Shown here: positions 1 to 12,100 of the stretch, one piece after another
How the letters are laid out: the number at the start of each line of letters is the position of its first letter
Position numbering within the stretch: the stretch's first letter is position 1
DNA from: Baffinella frigidus
Lineage: Eukaryota > Cryptophyceae > Cryptomonadales > Baffinellaceae
Length of the DNA: 17,298 bases
Direction: 5' to 3'
NCBI GenBank assembly: GCA_026770585.1
Contig: MU646438.1
Coordinates: 23,331-40,628 of the forward strand
Program-made: the position numbers and the translations under genes
The notes under the pieces: generated by a model
Databases searched by the model: none
Told to the model about the DNA's origin: nothing
The model's input: only the letters and a program-made list of their open reading frames with translations

Positions 1-56
1 GAGGGAGGGAGGGAGAGATAGAAAGAGAGAGAAAGAGAGGGGGAGAGAGAGGGTAC
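1..56. repeat. GA-rich simple repeat at left edge
   Basis: Imperfect GAGA/GGGA low-complexity sequence. In the gene's sense strand it is a pyrimidine tract just after the 57-117 donor. Confidence 0.8.
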
Positions 57-117
57 CAGAGGGGGAGCGCAAGATGGTGTTGTCGAACTCGCCGCAGAGG
101 TTGAGCGTCACGACCGC
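57..117 (-). CDS. Last exon seen, VVTLNL segment
   Basis: It has acceptor CACCTGACCAG and donor CCCTCTG|GTACCC. It is 61 bp, phase 0 to 1, and reads AVVTLNLCGEFDNTILRSPS plus one G. The gene continues beyond the left edge. VVTLNL resembles the VTLTV and VTLQI strands of the ZU5 region, but the exon is too short to claim a second domain. Confidence 0.55.
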
Positions 118-3100
118 CTGGTCAGGTGCGCAGAGGGAGGTGTCACCAGGCCCAGCGAGAGAGAGCCTGCTGACACCTCTGCCCAGAGAGCCCAGAGAGG
201 AGGGCTGCTCCTCTCTCACACCACTGGCCTGGGCCACCACTGTCAAATGTCAAATATCAACTTCCATCGCAAGCCTTGCAATAAATCTAACCGCTTTCAA
301 ATGGCGTTGCACCCGTACAAAAAAATTTAGGGTTCAGGATTCAGGTTTGAGGTTTTAGGGTTCAGGGTCTAGAGGCTAGGTTCTCGGGTTTAGGCTCACG
401 CGCTTGTTTCAGGATCAGGGTTCAGGGTTTAAAATTTGGGGGTAAGGTTGACGGGGTTGTTTAGGGGTTCGGCTCACTCTCTGGTTCCACGCGGAGGAAT
501 GGTCCAGCGCCCGCGCTGCCTCGTGGTCGTCCACCTGCTCCAGGCTTTCTTCTTGTTTATACTTCAGGTTTGAGGGTTTGGTGTTCGGTGTTTGGGGTGT
601 GGGGTGTGGGGTTTGGGTTTTGGGGTTTGAGGTTTGGGGTTGTGGGGGTTGGGGTTCGAGGTTCGGGGTTTGGGGTTTGGGGTTTGGGGTTTGGGGTTTG
701 GGAAACCCTGCCCATACCCGGCGGGCCTCGATCGCTAAGTCAAGAGTGCCCACAAAGTTGACAGCGTACGCATCCCCGCACCACCCAACCCATCAGTTGA
801 CTAATCATCGCATTTCCGGGCACCAACCCGTCCCGACCCTGGTACAAACCCAGCCCGTTTCAGTCAACTTTATGAGGGGAACCCTATTTTTCTTTCATAA
901 TCTGGCAACAAAAATTACTACACAAATGCTCTAATATTACTCGTAAGAACGAATTGTGTAGCAATTGCCGATCCTAAAATAATAAAAATAGGTTTCCCCG
1001 GAGAAAAGAGGGGTGACCAGGCGGGCGTGGATCGCAAAGTTAACCGTGAACGCGTCCCCCCGCCAGGTAAAGTCAACCCCCAGATCTTGCGTCGAGTGAT
1101 CTGCCGGGAGATGTTCACTGATTAGAGATGTTCCTGGGAAGTCGAATCAGGGTTCAGGCCCTACACTCTCAACTGCTACTCAACTGCCAACGTGTGGCAG
1201 GAATTAACCACCTGCTACTCCCAGCAGTTGACTGATTACAGACGTTCCTGGTACCAATCCTGCGCGGTCGTGTCCGGGGGAAACGCCTCCTTGGCACCAA
1301 CGCTGCCGTGTTCAGTCAACTGCTCCAACTGGGAAAAGAAACCGTTCTGCGAGAATTCGGGCAAAGATGGCAGGCGGGGGCATGAGGCGCCGACCCCCCC
1401 CTCCTCAAGCTTAAGAGACTATAGCGCTCATTTGCGCCTGGAGGAGTTGCACCAGAGGGGGGGGTCGAATTCCGGCGACGCCTGGTACAAACAAGGGCAT
1501 TTTTTAAAACGTTGGAGCGTTTGAGGGGTTACCGGTCTCTAGGAGTCTGGCGGCGATGGATGGGGGCGGGAGGAGGCGGATGAACGTTCCTGGTTTAGAG
1601 TTCAGGGTTTAGGGTTAGGGTTTAGGGTTTAGGGTTTAGGGTTTAGGGCTTAGGGTTTAGGGTTTAGGGTTTAGGGTTTAGGGTTTGGGGTTTGGGGTGT
1701 AGGGTGTAGGGTGTAGGGTGTAGGGTTTACCGAGCAGCGGCCCGTGCTCTCGAAGAACAATGCGCGTGATCTGCCAATCAAGTTTAGAGTTTAAGGTTTA
1801 GGTTTTAGGTCACACGAAACGCCCCCCCCAGTTTGAACGAGACGTCGCCGGAAATCGCCCCCCTCCCAATACACACCTGCAAACGCTATAGTCCGCTAGA
1901 GGGACCCGTCTCCTGGATCACGACTCGCGTGATCTGCGAACAAGAAAGAAGTTGACTGGCCTGGGATGTCCCTGGCACTGGTCACGTCCGGGTTTGTTAC
2001 CTTCATGGTACACCCCCCATCGGGATTGGTCAACTGCTACCGTGATCTACCAACCGGGTAGCTAATCACACGCACGCCCCCTCCGGTTCTAATTTCTGAC
2101 CATACCAGAATCTGTCACTCTAAAATCTATTTGAAATCAGATTTTTACTATTGTAAGCGTGGGGTTTATACCCCAATTAGCATATCCACCCGCATCTCAA
2201 GCTTTGGAAGCCTTACAATACACACCAGATTCTGTTATGTTCCAAAATGGCTTTGTGCGTCGCCGGAATTCGACCCCCTTCTGGTACAAACCCGCCAACG
2301 CAATAGTCCGCCAGAGAGACCCGTGCTCTCGAATGACTCCACCAGGAAGCGGTTGACTGATCCGAGATTTCCCGAACCTTGCAGCATTTGACTAACTCGA
2401 GTTTCTCCTGGTACAAACCCTGCCCGGTCTCGTCCCAACCCTGGTACAAATCAATCGGGACCAGTCAACTACCTCAGTGCGGTATGCAAGGGGGAAGCGC
2501 GGCGCGAAAATCAAGACGCGGGTGCAGTTGACTCATCGCGAAACATCCTGGTACTAATCCTGCGCGGTCTCGTCCTCACCCTGGTACAAAAGCAATCGGG
2601 ATAGGTTCAGTACCTTGGTGAGGTATGCGAGGGGGTAGAGCGGCGCGGATATCGCGACTGCGTACGCCTCCTCCTGTGCGAACAGAGCCACCGCCACCGC
2701 GAGCGTGTGAGAGAGCGCGCGAGCGTGAGAGAGAGAGCGCGCGCGAGAGAGAGAGAGAGCGCGAGAGTGAGAGAGAGAGAGAGCGAGCGAGAGAGAAAGA
2801 GATCCGTTTTATTTTTCAGCATCTTGGTCGGATAGCGAGGGGGCGAACGGATCGGGAACGAATCCAAAAATTGGTACTGGTCGCGTCCATTTTGTGGGGG
2901 ATTCATCTCCCGATGGGAGCTGAAGACAACAAATACCCGATCCGTTTGCCCCCTCGCTATCCGACCAAGGTTTAGAGTTTCTTTTCCCACCACGCCAAAA
3001 GTCGACTGTTTAGAAACAACACCTCTATATTGTTGTGACACTGCTAGGCAAAGTGGCGCAAAACGTTCCTGGTGTTCACACAAAGTGTCAGTTTGAATCA

Positions 3101-6100
3101 AAACAAAAACGTTTCAATTTGAATCAAAATGGATTGGAGAGACCTGCGTGAAGGGGCGCGTGATGCGGAGACACACCAGCTGCGGCGATAGCGATCTGCA
3201 AAGTTGACGCGCGCCGCGATAAGTCAATTTCGAAAAGTTGACACACACCGCGATAAGTCAACTCCGCGCCAAGTTGGCGCGTCCTGGGGAAAGTCAACTT
3301 CGGGCGAAAAAACAACCTCGAACCAGCGGCTAGACCGGTTTCGGCAAATCTCGACCGATTTCGGAGTTTCGAGGATATCTGCAAAGTCACATTTAATTAT
3401 TGAAGGGTATTTGTAAAGCTACATTTGATAATTGAAGCCCGCTACAAGTTGATTTGCGGTACCAAGGCTGCCCAGTCTCGTCCCCCCCCCGGTCCTCACC
3501 CTACCCGGTCTCGTCCCCCCCCCCGGTACTCACCCTACCCGGTCTCGTCCTCACCCTGGTACAAAACTGCCGGGGCGAGTAGGCGGGGGCTAGTAGTCCT
3601 GTCCTCCTGCGCCTTAAGCTTAAGAGACTATAGCGCTGATTTGGGCCTGGGGGAGTTGCACATGGAGGGGGGTCGAATTCCGGCGACGCCTGGTACAAAC
3701 AGGGGCAAAGTTTCGAAACGTTGGGAGCGTTTGACTGGCAAGGGTTTGCAACGTTGGAACGTGTGAGTTGTTACCAGGCTGTTGGAGTTGACGAGAGTTG
3801 AGGTGCCCGACCACCAAGAAGTTGACTCATCAAATCGTCCCCTGGTCCTGACTGACCCTGCGCGGTCTTGTCCACAAGACCTCTCGTACAACACGTCACC
3901 GGTCCACACGGTGGCCTACGAGGGGTTCGTTGACCCCAGATTCTAGGGGGTAACGTGACCAAATTCGCACCAGAAAATCCTTCAAGTTAATTGCCTCAAG
4001 GAAAGTTGACTTGTGATGAAAGGTTGGTAGTAAAAGGTGGGGAGTGAAGTGTACCCGGCGATGAGGTTGAGGGTACCCAGCCATGATAGATCATCTTCCT
4101 CCTCTTTGTGCCCTGCCGCGTTTGGGGTTTGGGTTTTGGGTTTTGGGTTTTGGGTTTTAGGGTTTGGGGTCTAGGATTTGGTGTAGAGAGTTAGAGTTTA
4201 GGGTTTAGGAGTAAGGGTTTAGGGTTTGGTGTAGAGAGTTTAGGGTTTAGGGTTTAGGGTTTAGGGTTTAGGGTTTGGGTTCAGGGTGCGCAGTGTGGGG
4301 TCACCGCACAGGGCTCAAACGTCGTTCTGCGTTGAGCATCGAAAGGGCTCAAACAACCAGGATCGGTCAACTTCTGCCGGCACCGCACGTGCCGTCAGGC
4401 CACTTCAGGGTTCTGGGGTGCACGGTTTTAGGGTTCAGGGTTGAGGGTGTAGGGTAGGGAGTGCGGGGTGTAGGGTGTAGAGTGTAGGGTGTAGGATGCA
4501 AGGCGTAGGAATGACGACCTCGTAGGAGCAGTTGACTAATCGCATATGATCTAAGTACAAACCCTGCGCAGTCTCGTCCTCGTCCTGGTACAAATCCAAC
4601 CGGAACTAGTCAACTGCACCACTCAAGGTCAGAAAAGAAACCATTTTAAAACAATGGGTCTTTTACAAGTCGGTCAATGTGTAGTAATTTGCATACACAT
4701 ATCCGGGTTTGGTCGCGTTACTCCCGGATATCCGGGAGTAACGCGACCAAACCCGCCCGTGACTGGTACAACCCCAACAACCCGATTTATGAAATAGTCC
4801 CAACCCTAGCCTCGAGTGGTACCACTCGAGAATGCTAGAGGAGTCTATTTACATGTGGAGTTGTAAATATCTGTACCCGTCACGGGCGGGATGGTCACGT
4901 TCCTGACCTAATTCAGGTCAGGCATGTGACCAATCTCACGAAAGTTACTACACAAATACCCACTTGTAAAAGCATCTCACTTGTAAATAGGCGGCTCCAG
5001 CAGGCTGGAGTGGTCCGGGCGCGTACCGTCCGGCCAGATCATCTCGAGCAGCTCCGGTTTCAACGCAAATCCCGCGTCCTGACCCTCCTCCGTTTCGCCG
5101 TTCAAAAGCGTCAGGTTTGGCCTTAGCGCACCGCGTCGCCCCGCCCCTGCGTGAGAGGCTTTGCGGTTTCGGGGTTAGCGTTTGGGGTTCGGGTCTGGAT
5201 TTTGAAAATACATAATTTTATCAGGTTATGAGACTTGTTAAAAGAGCTCAAATATCAACCCAATCAAGCGTATGCAGAAGTTGACTTCACCAAGAAAAAG
5301 TTAACATTATCATGCGAAAGTTGACATGGGCATGAAAGGTGACAGTGGTGGGATTGGGTGGAACCGCCTTCGAAGGTTTCGGCCTGGTCAACTTCCGCGC
5401 GCGTGTCAACTTTCGCGCTGCGCTGCTGCCCACCTGTGCCCCATTTCATACTTGACTGAACCGTGGATAAATCCTGTTTTTGTAAATATGATAATATGAT
5501 AATATATTTATATATATATATAAGCAAACAGTCGAACAAAGTAGCCTTTATACTTGACATGCACAGCATCACACGCTTCTTCGTGCATCTCCTCGTGAAC
5601 TTTGATCACATCCTACACCCTCCACCCAATACACTCCACCCTCCACCCTCCACCCTTCACTCTACACTCTACACCCTACACCTTACACCCTTCACCCTAC
5701 ACCCCACACCATAGAGCCTACACCAGGAGCCAACAGACACTATCAAATCGCCACGCGGAGGTGCAGTTGACGGATTCCAGCTTTCCATGATACAAATCGC
5801 ATTTCGCAACATAACTGAATCAGTCGTGTATCTTACGGCTTCCAAAGCTTAAGATACGGATGGGTGCGCTATTTTGGGCATAAAGCCAAGGATCAAAATA
5901 GCAGAAAAGTGCGACTGAATCAGTTATTTGCTACATTCAACCCTGCCCGGATGAGTCAACCCCCTCGTGCAAAACCGGCCTGGCAAAGTGAAGAGTACCT
6001 CGGCGCTTTTCAAGCTTGAAAAGCGGACTGGCGGAAGAGTTGTTCTTCAAGGATCGCAAGGACGACGTGAAGTCTGTGTTCTGCACGAACGGTTTCACCC

Positions 6101-9100
6101 CTGCCAAAGTTGACATGCCAGGTTTGACTTGACAGCAAAAGTTGATACATTAAAGTTGACGAGTTTGTGCCAGGAAACCGGGAAGTCAACTTTTTATGCG
6201 CAGAAAACAAACGTAAACTATTGAACGATGACGTTTTGGAACCAGAGCCGTCAACTTTTAGAGCTTTAGTCAACCGCCGCGCGGGGGAGTCGCTTTCGGG
6301 TTTAGGGTTTCGGGCTCAGAGAGGGTTTAGGGATTAGGGTTCAGGGTTTAGAGTTTCAGGTTTAGGGTTTAGGGTTTAAGGTTTAGGGTTGAGGGTTGAG
6401 GGTTCAGGGTTCAGGGTTTAGGGTTAAGGTCTAGGGTTTAAAGCGTTCGGGAGGCGTCCGAACCCCTCCCTGCAATTGACTAATTCGAGAATTTCTTGAT
6501 GCAAATCCTGCCCTGTCTCGTCCCCTTCCTGGTACAAACCCTATCAGGTTGGTCAACCTCTCCTGCATTACGGTCCTGGAACAAAAAGTCAACTTTTGGC
6601 GTGCAAGTGGCGCGGAGGAGGGCACGCACCGCCGATAGGGCTCCGGACGGGGCTCCGGACGGGCGTTCGACTTCTCGCCCGCGCGAGTCGGTCGGGCGTT
6701 TGATTTGATTTCAGACGCTCCGGCGAGAATCCCCATGTCAACCCCTCCCTGCCAGGCGGCGCCCAAAAATTAACTTCCGGACGTCGAAACCCAAAAGCCA
6801 ACTCCGCAAAGTTGACGCCCAAAAGTTAACTGTGTGCTTCGTTTCGTGATGGCATACCCCATCCTCTTTGGAGTTTAGGGTTGTAGGGTTTGGGGTTTAG
6901 GGTTTTCAGGGTTTACGGTTTAGGGTTTAAGGTTTGGGGTTGATTAGGGTTTGGGGTTTAGGGTTTAGGGTTGAGGATTCCGGGTTAAGGGTTTCGGGTT
7001 CAGGATTTGGGTGAAGGGTTTCGGGTTGAGGGGCTTGGCCTTGTTCTTGTTGTAGGTGCACCGCGGCATGCACGAATCCGGATTCGCATACCCCTGACCC
7101 CTGACCCCTGAACCCTGAACCCCAAACCCTTACCCCGCACGTCCCTGGACGTTGGAGAACGCGCTGGTCTATTTGACGAGGAACATGAAACCAAACCAAC
7201 CCAGATTCAAATGCAAAATACGTTCAATTCAAATCGGTTTGGGTGTTTGGCACTCACTTGCTCGACGAGCTTGGCCTCTTGTGGGGAGAGACAGCTTGAT
7301 TCGTGGGGCTGGCGGTGCGCGAAAGGATGCTGCGTTTTGGGGCGCGCCCATTTTACGAGCATGTTGATTTTGGGACGCGATGATTTAATTGTCGGGACCC
7401 ACAAATTGTTTTGTAAAACAACTCTTTCTTGTAAAAATTATAAAACAAGGGCTACTTAAAAATAAAAAGGGCTCCAATTGCTTTTCAAACAAGGCGTCGG
7501 TTCATAATTTGTACCACCACAAGTTACTTTACAAATCTATGTGGGGGGCACGACACTATGAAACTCACGATAATTTCAGCGGGCACGCTGCATCATTGCT
7601 CAAACCCCGGGATAGAGAAAAACAGCGGCATCAGTGTTTGAGTGACGAGTGAGGCTTGCACACCTATTCCGGCCGAAGTTTCGGAAGCTCCCGACAGACG
7701 ACAGGCCTCGCTTGAAGGGGCTCTCCGGCGAAACGGACGATCGCAAGCGTTCAAGGGAGACCGATTCCCGACCCCGCGATTGCCGCCCTCCACCCTGCGC
7801 CAATCGTTTGCGCTTACGCTTCAGGGTTCAGGGTGTGGGGCCATTTAGGGATTACGATTGAGGGTCTAGGGTGTGGCGTTTGAGGTTTGGGGTTTGGGGT
7901 TTGGGGACGGGGTTTGGGGTTTGGGGGTTGGGGTTTGTGGTTTGGGGTTTAGAGTTTGGGGTTTTGTGGTCAGGTTTTTGGGTTTAGGGTTTAGGGTTTT
8001 GGGTTTTGGGATGAGGTTGTATCGTTCAGGTTTCAGGGTGTCGAACTTAGGGATTGGGGATTAGGGTTTGGGGTTTAGGATTCAGGGTTTAGGGTTTAGG
8101 GTTGAGGGTTTTGGGGGCGCACCAAGGACCCTGACGCTCGCTGGAACGCAAAAACGTCCTCTGGTTTTAGGGTTATGGGTTTGGGGTTTAGGGTTTAGGG
8201 TTATGGGTTTGGTGTTTAGGGTTCAGGGTTTATGGTTTAGGGTTGAGGGTTTAGGGTTTATGGTTTAGGGTCTAGGGTTTAGGGTTTGGGGTTTGGGGGT
8301 TGGGGGTTAGGGTTCAGGGTTTGGGAGGACCTTGGATTGCGATTATAGTCCGTTTTTAGTTAGGGTTTAGGGTTTAGGGTTTAGGGCTTAGAGTTTAGGG
8401 TTGGTATCTAGGGTTTGTGCCCCCCCCCCTACCACCAAAAAAACAACAGAGAACACTTGTGAACCACAAGTGGATCCTTGTCTTCAATTTGTATTGAAAG
8501 GTCACGTCCCTGCCCGGATATCCAGGCAAGTTTGTACCCCGTAGCCTTTTGAGAGGTGGGAGATCCCTGAGTTGATTAGCGACGAGGGCAGGCTGGATAG
8601 AAGCGCACCGTGTCGAGGGAGAGGGTGCACAGGGTTTCCTGGTCGATCTAGAGAGCCCTAATTGGGGCTAATGAACTCTAATTAGGGATCGCTAGGAAGC
8701 CCTAATTGGAGGTAACACACTCAAGTTAGGGATCTCTAGGGAGCCCTAAGTGGGCACCTGTGGCGAGAGAGAGAGCGAGCTCTCTAGAGTGTCTGCTGAT
8801 CGATCTAGGGATCCCTAACTTCATTTAATTAGCCCAATTAGGACTCCGAGGTTAGAAGCGCAGACCTGTAGCGAGGGAAAGAGCGCGGAGAGTCTCCTGA
8901 TCGAACACCGTCGGCGCCCGCGAGAGCACTGATGCTCGCTCCGCCCACGGTGGTTGCGCCTGTCAGCGGTTGCGCTTCAGAGTTTAGGGTTTGGGGGTGG
9001 GTTGGGGTTGAGGGTTGAGGGTTGAGGGATTAAGAGAGCACGGCTGGCCGCCCCACCCAGGGCGGTTGCGCCTGCACACCGGAAAAGGTCATACGGGTTT

Positions 9101-12100
9101 GGTGTTTAGGGTTCTGGGTTTAGAACCGAGGGTTTGTAAACCTGAATGAGTCAACCGGACGCGAGATAAGTCGACTGCTGCAAACAAAAAGCAGAACGAA
9201 TTGCCAAACATTCGCCTTCTCGCCGAGAAGGTAGAAACGCTCTTCTGTTGAGGTGCCTGTACCGGAAGGGCAATCTTGCGGACAGTGCTCGCCCACTCCC
9301 CGTGAGAGCGACTCATTTTGTCTCCTGCTGTCTGACCAGAAGTTTGAGATCTCTCAGTTCTAGGCTCGCTCGCGATTAACGAAGAAGAAGAGGAGGAAGA
9401 AGAGTACCGGAAGGGCGACGCCGCCTTTGCGGACAGCGCTGGCCCACTCCTCGTGCTTCGGAGCAGATCGTCCGTCTCCTTCCACCTCCTGGTGCACAGG
9501 TTCGGGGGTTTAGGGGTCAGGGATTAGGGTTTAGGGTTTAGGGTTTAGGGTTTAGCTTTGAGGTTTTATGGTTGATGTTTTAGGGTTCAGGTTTTAGGGG
9601 TTTGAGTTTTGGGGTTTGGGTTTAAGGACATAGGGTTTTGTGTTTTGTGTTTTGTGTTTTGTGTTTTGTGTTTGGTGTTTGGTATTTGGTGTTTGGTGTT
9701 TGGTGTTTGGTGTTTGGTATTTGGTGTTTGGTGTTTGGTGTTTCTGAATTAGGGTTTCAAATATGGTGGTTGGAGTTCAAGATTTTGGGTATGGGGTTCA
9801 GGGTTCAGGCTTTCGGCGAGAGAGAGATTTACCGTAAAGCAAAACAGGCAACTGCAAACCCAAAAAGTGTACGACAGGGGTCTGGTGTTTGGTGTTTGGT
9901 GTTTGGTGTTTGGTGTTTGGTGTTTGGTGTTGACGATTAGGGCAGGGAACCTTTGCCAGCCTCTCGCCGATCATGCAGAGGTGAATGTGCACCTGGTGTC
10001 GCCCCTCTCCGTTACTATCCGTTTTTACAAGGGGTATTGTTTAGCGATTGCACCAGGATTGTTTAGCGTTAGTACCAGGATGTTTTAGCGTTAGTACCAG
10101 GGGTTGTTTTGTAGCGTGTGTACCAGGATGTTTTGGCGTTAGTACCAGGGTTTTTTTTCAGCGTTTGTACCAGGATGTGGTAGCGTTGGTGCCAGGGGAG
10201 TTTTTTAGCGCTTGTAACGGGTGAGTTTAGCGTGTGTACCAGAATGTTTCAGCGTTTGTACCAAGAGGGTCTAGATGCGCTACCGAACAGAGTGTTGGAC
10301 ACCCCCAATTGGGTACGGTTTCGGGTTTAGGGTTTAGAGTTTCGGGTTCTGGGTTTGGAATTTCGGGTTTAGGGTTCAGGGTTTGCAGTTTAGGGTTTAG
10401 GGTTTAGGATGTAGCGTTCAGGGTTTAGGGTGCATCTGGAGGTGCACGAGCACCTGCTTTGGGGGGAGATAGAGACTCAACTTACGAGAGTGGGAGTGTG
10501 TTTCTCAAGGCAATTTTGGGAAGGAAACGACAAGCTTGAACCCTGAAGCCTGCACCCAGTACCAGGTCCTGAAGGCGGTCAGACGCCTTGATGGCGAAGA
10601 GGCCCGTGGCTGGCACCCGGAACGACGCATACTGCCCAACACCCGTGTGCGGTTCAGTGTTTACTTTGTTTTGGTTTGAGGTTTGGAGTTCAGGGTTCGG
10701 GGTTGAGGTTGAGGGTTTGTGGATTAGGGTTCAGGGTTCCGGGTTTACGGATCAGGGTTAAAGCTGTTAGGTAGAATAAAGCGGGTTGAGGCTTAAGGCC
10801 TGAGGGTTTAACCGCTCTCGAGCGAGCTTGGAACATTTTAAAAGTCCAGGGCCAGAGTCTGGACCTGAGTCCAGGTAAAAACGTTTTAAACCCTTCCAGC
10901 TGTTCCCGATCGAGAGCGGACCGGTTAAGAGCAGGGTCTAGGGTGTAGGTTTGGAAGTGAGGATTGGGCATTCTGGAATAAAGACCTGGCAGTCGAAGTG
11001 GCCGTCGAAGACTGAGAACACCGCGTTCGGCACCCCCATCACCTGTCAAACGCTCAGGCGCTAGATGTTAGGGGTTAGAGTCAGGATGTAGGGTTTTGGC
11101 TCGCTTGAGCTGAGAATGAAGCGGAGAAGGAGGAGGAGACTGCGTTCGGCACGTCCATCACCTGTTTCGCGTTGAGGGTTTAGGTATTGGGGGTTAGGGT
11201 TTGGAGTTTGGACTGGCTTGAGCTAGTAAGGAGCGGGAGGAGGAGGAGGAGGAGAAGTTATACAGGTTATGGGCGGCATGCCCATAACCTGTATAGGCTG
11301 AGATTTGGACGACTATTTTTGAGGCTCGCGGGACATCACGAAGACCACTCGAGAAGAGGATTCACGCAGAGACACAAAGGCCTCGAGCCGGTCCGTGGCC
11401 TTGGTTTCTCTGCGTGAATCCTCTTCTCGAGGATTTGTGGAGGGTTGGTCACGTGAAGGGGATTGGTGACGTTGGTCACGTGACCAATCATGGTTTACGC
11501 ATCAACCATGGGTAACTTGTCCACTTCGCATACCAACCTGCACGTGCATGTTAGAAAAGGCCATGGTCAGCCGCGAGCGAAAAGACCAGGCTGGGGTTCA
11601 GGGCTTTGATAGTGCTCAGCGCCAGGCATAGATTCGTAAAGCGGATCTAGCCTCGAGTGGAAAGAAGAAGAGTTTCGGGGTTCGGGTCCTTGGGGAACCT
11701 TTCGGACCACTCTTTTCCATCTCCTCGTTTCTATCATCGAGGGTAACTACACAGCGGGCTACGAAGACATTTTGTGAATAACCCATCAGTGCATAGTCCA
11801 TAGGACCCTACCGTAGGCAATACTGTAGGGACATAGCCGAGTCCTATAGACATCCTCACCAATGCTTGGTTGACATCAAAGGAAAGATCCTTTCGTAGCC
11901 CGCAGTTCGGAAACAAGAACAAAAAACATACCTCGTGGCATTCATCGAGGTACAGCACTTGGATGTGTTCCCCATCTTATGCAGTTGACTAATCAGGACA
12001 TGCCCGGTACCAACCCTGCCCGGTCGCGTCCCAGTCCTGGTACAAACCGCGCGCGGATTGGTGAGCTGCGTCGGACCTTGTGGAAGTCATCGAGGAACAA

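Larger units (their letters stand above)
4660..4972. mobile_element. Nested foldback element
   Basis: Outer arms are 4660-4690 and 4941-4972 (CTTTTACAAGT...TGTGTAGTAA, inverted). Inside are a 52-bp perfect palindrome (4704-4755), an inverted pair 4752-4770/4872-4890 (CCCGCCCGTGAC) and a 20-bp palindrome (4811-4830). The right flank to 5010 (GGCGGCTCCAGCAGGCTGGA) resembles 16559-16581. Confidence 0.65.

Noticed and set aside
2607-3101. 164-codon minus frame with Ser/Leu and Arg runs, and its plus-strand partner
   Set aside because: Made by the GA/CG microsatellite and the foldback element at 2823-2969.
3200-3300. Regularly spaced GTTGAC units as a CRISPR-like array
   Set aside because: Units are inverted palindromic blocks with no unique spacers, in a eukaryotic intron.
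4275-4457. Minus-strand island VDRSWLFEPFRCSTQ near 4309-4362 as an exon
   Set aside because: The acceptor is weak, GC3 is poor and a stop follows closely; neighbouring exons already join in phase without it.
6010-6273. 87-codon minus frame ending ...RQSAFQA
   Set aside because: Overlaps the 5999-6100 exon in another frame with clearly poorer third positions.
9638-9940. Plus-strand frame of FGVWCLV repeats looking like a membrane protein
   Set aside because: Pure translation of TTTGGTG and TTTTGTG heptamers; no start context or codon bias.
10986-11042. PP2C phosphatase motif FSVFDGH
   Set aside because: The Gly-Gly after DGH and all other PP2C motifs are missing; the context fits the ZU5-like module better.
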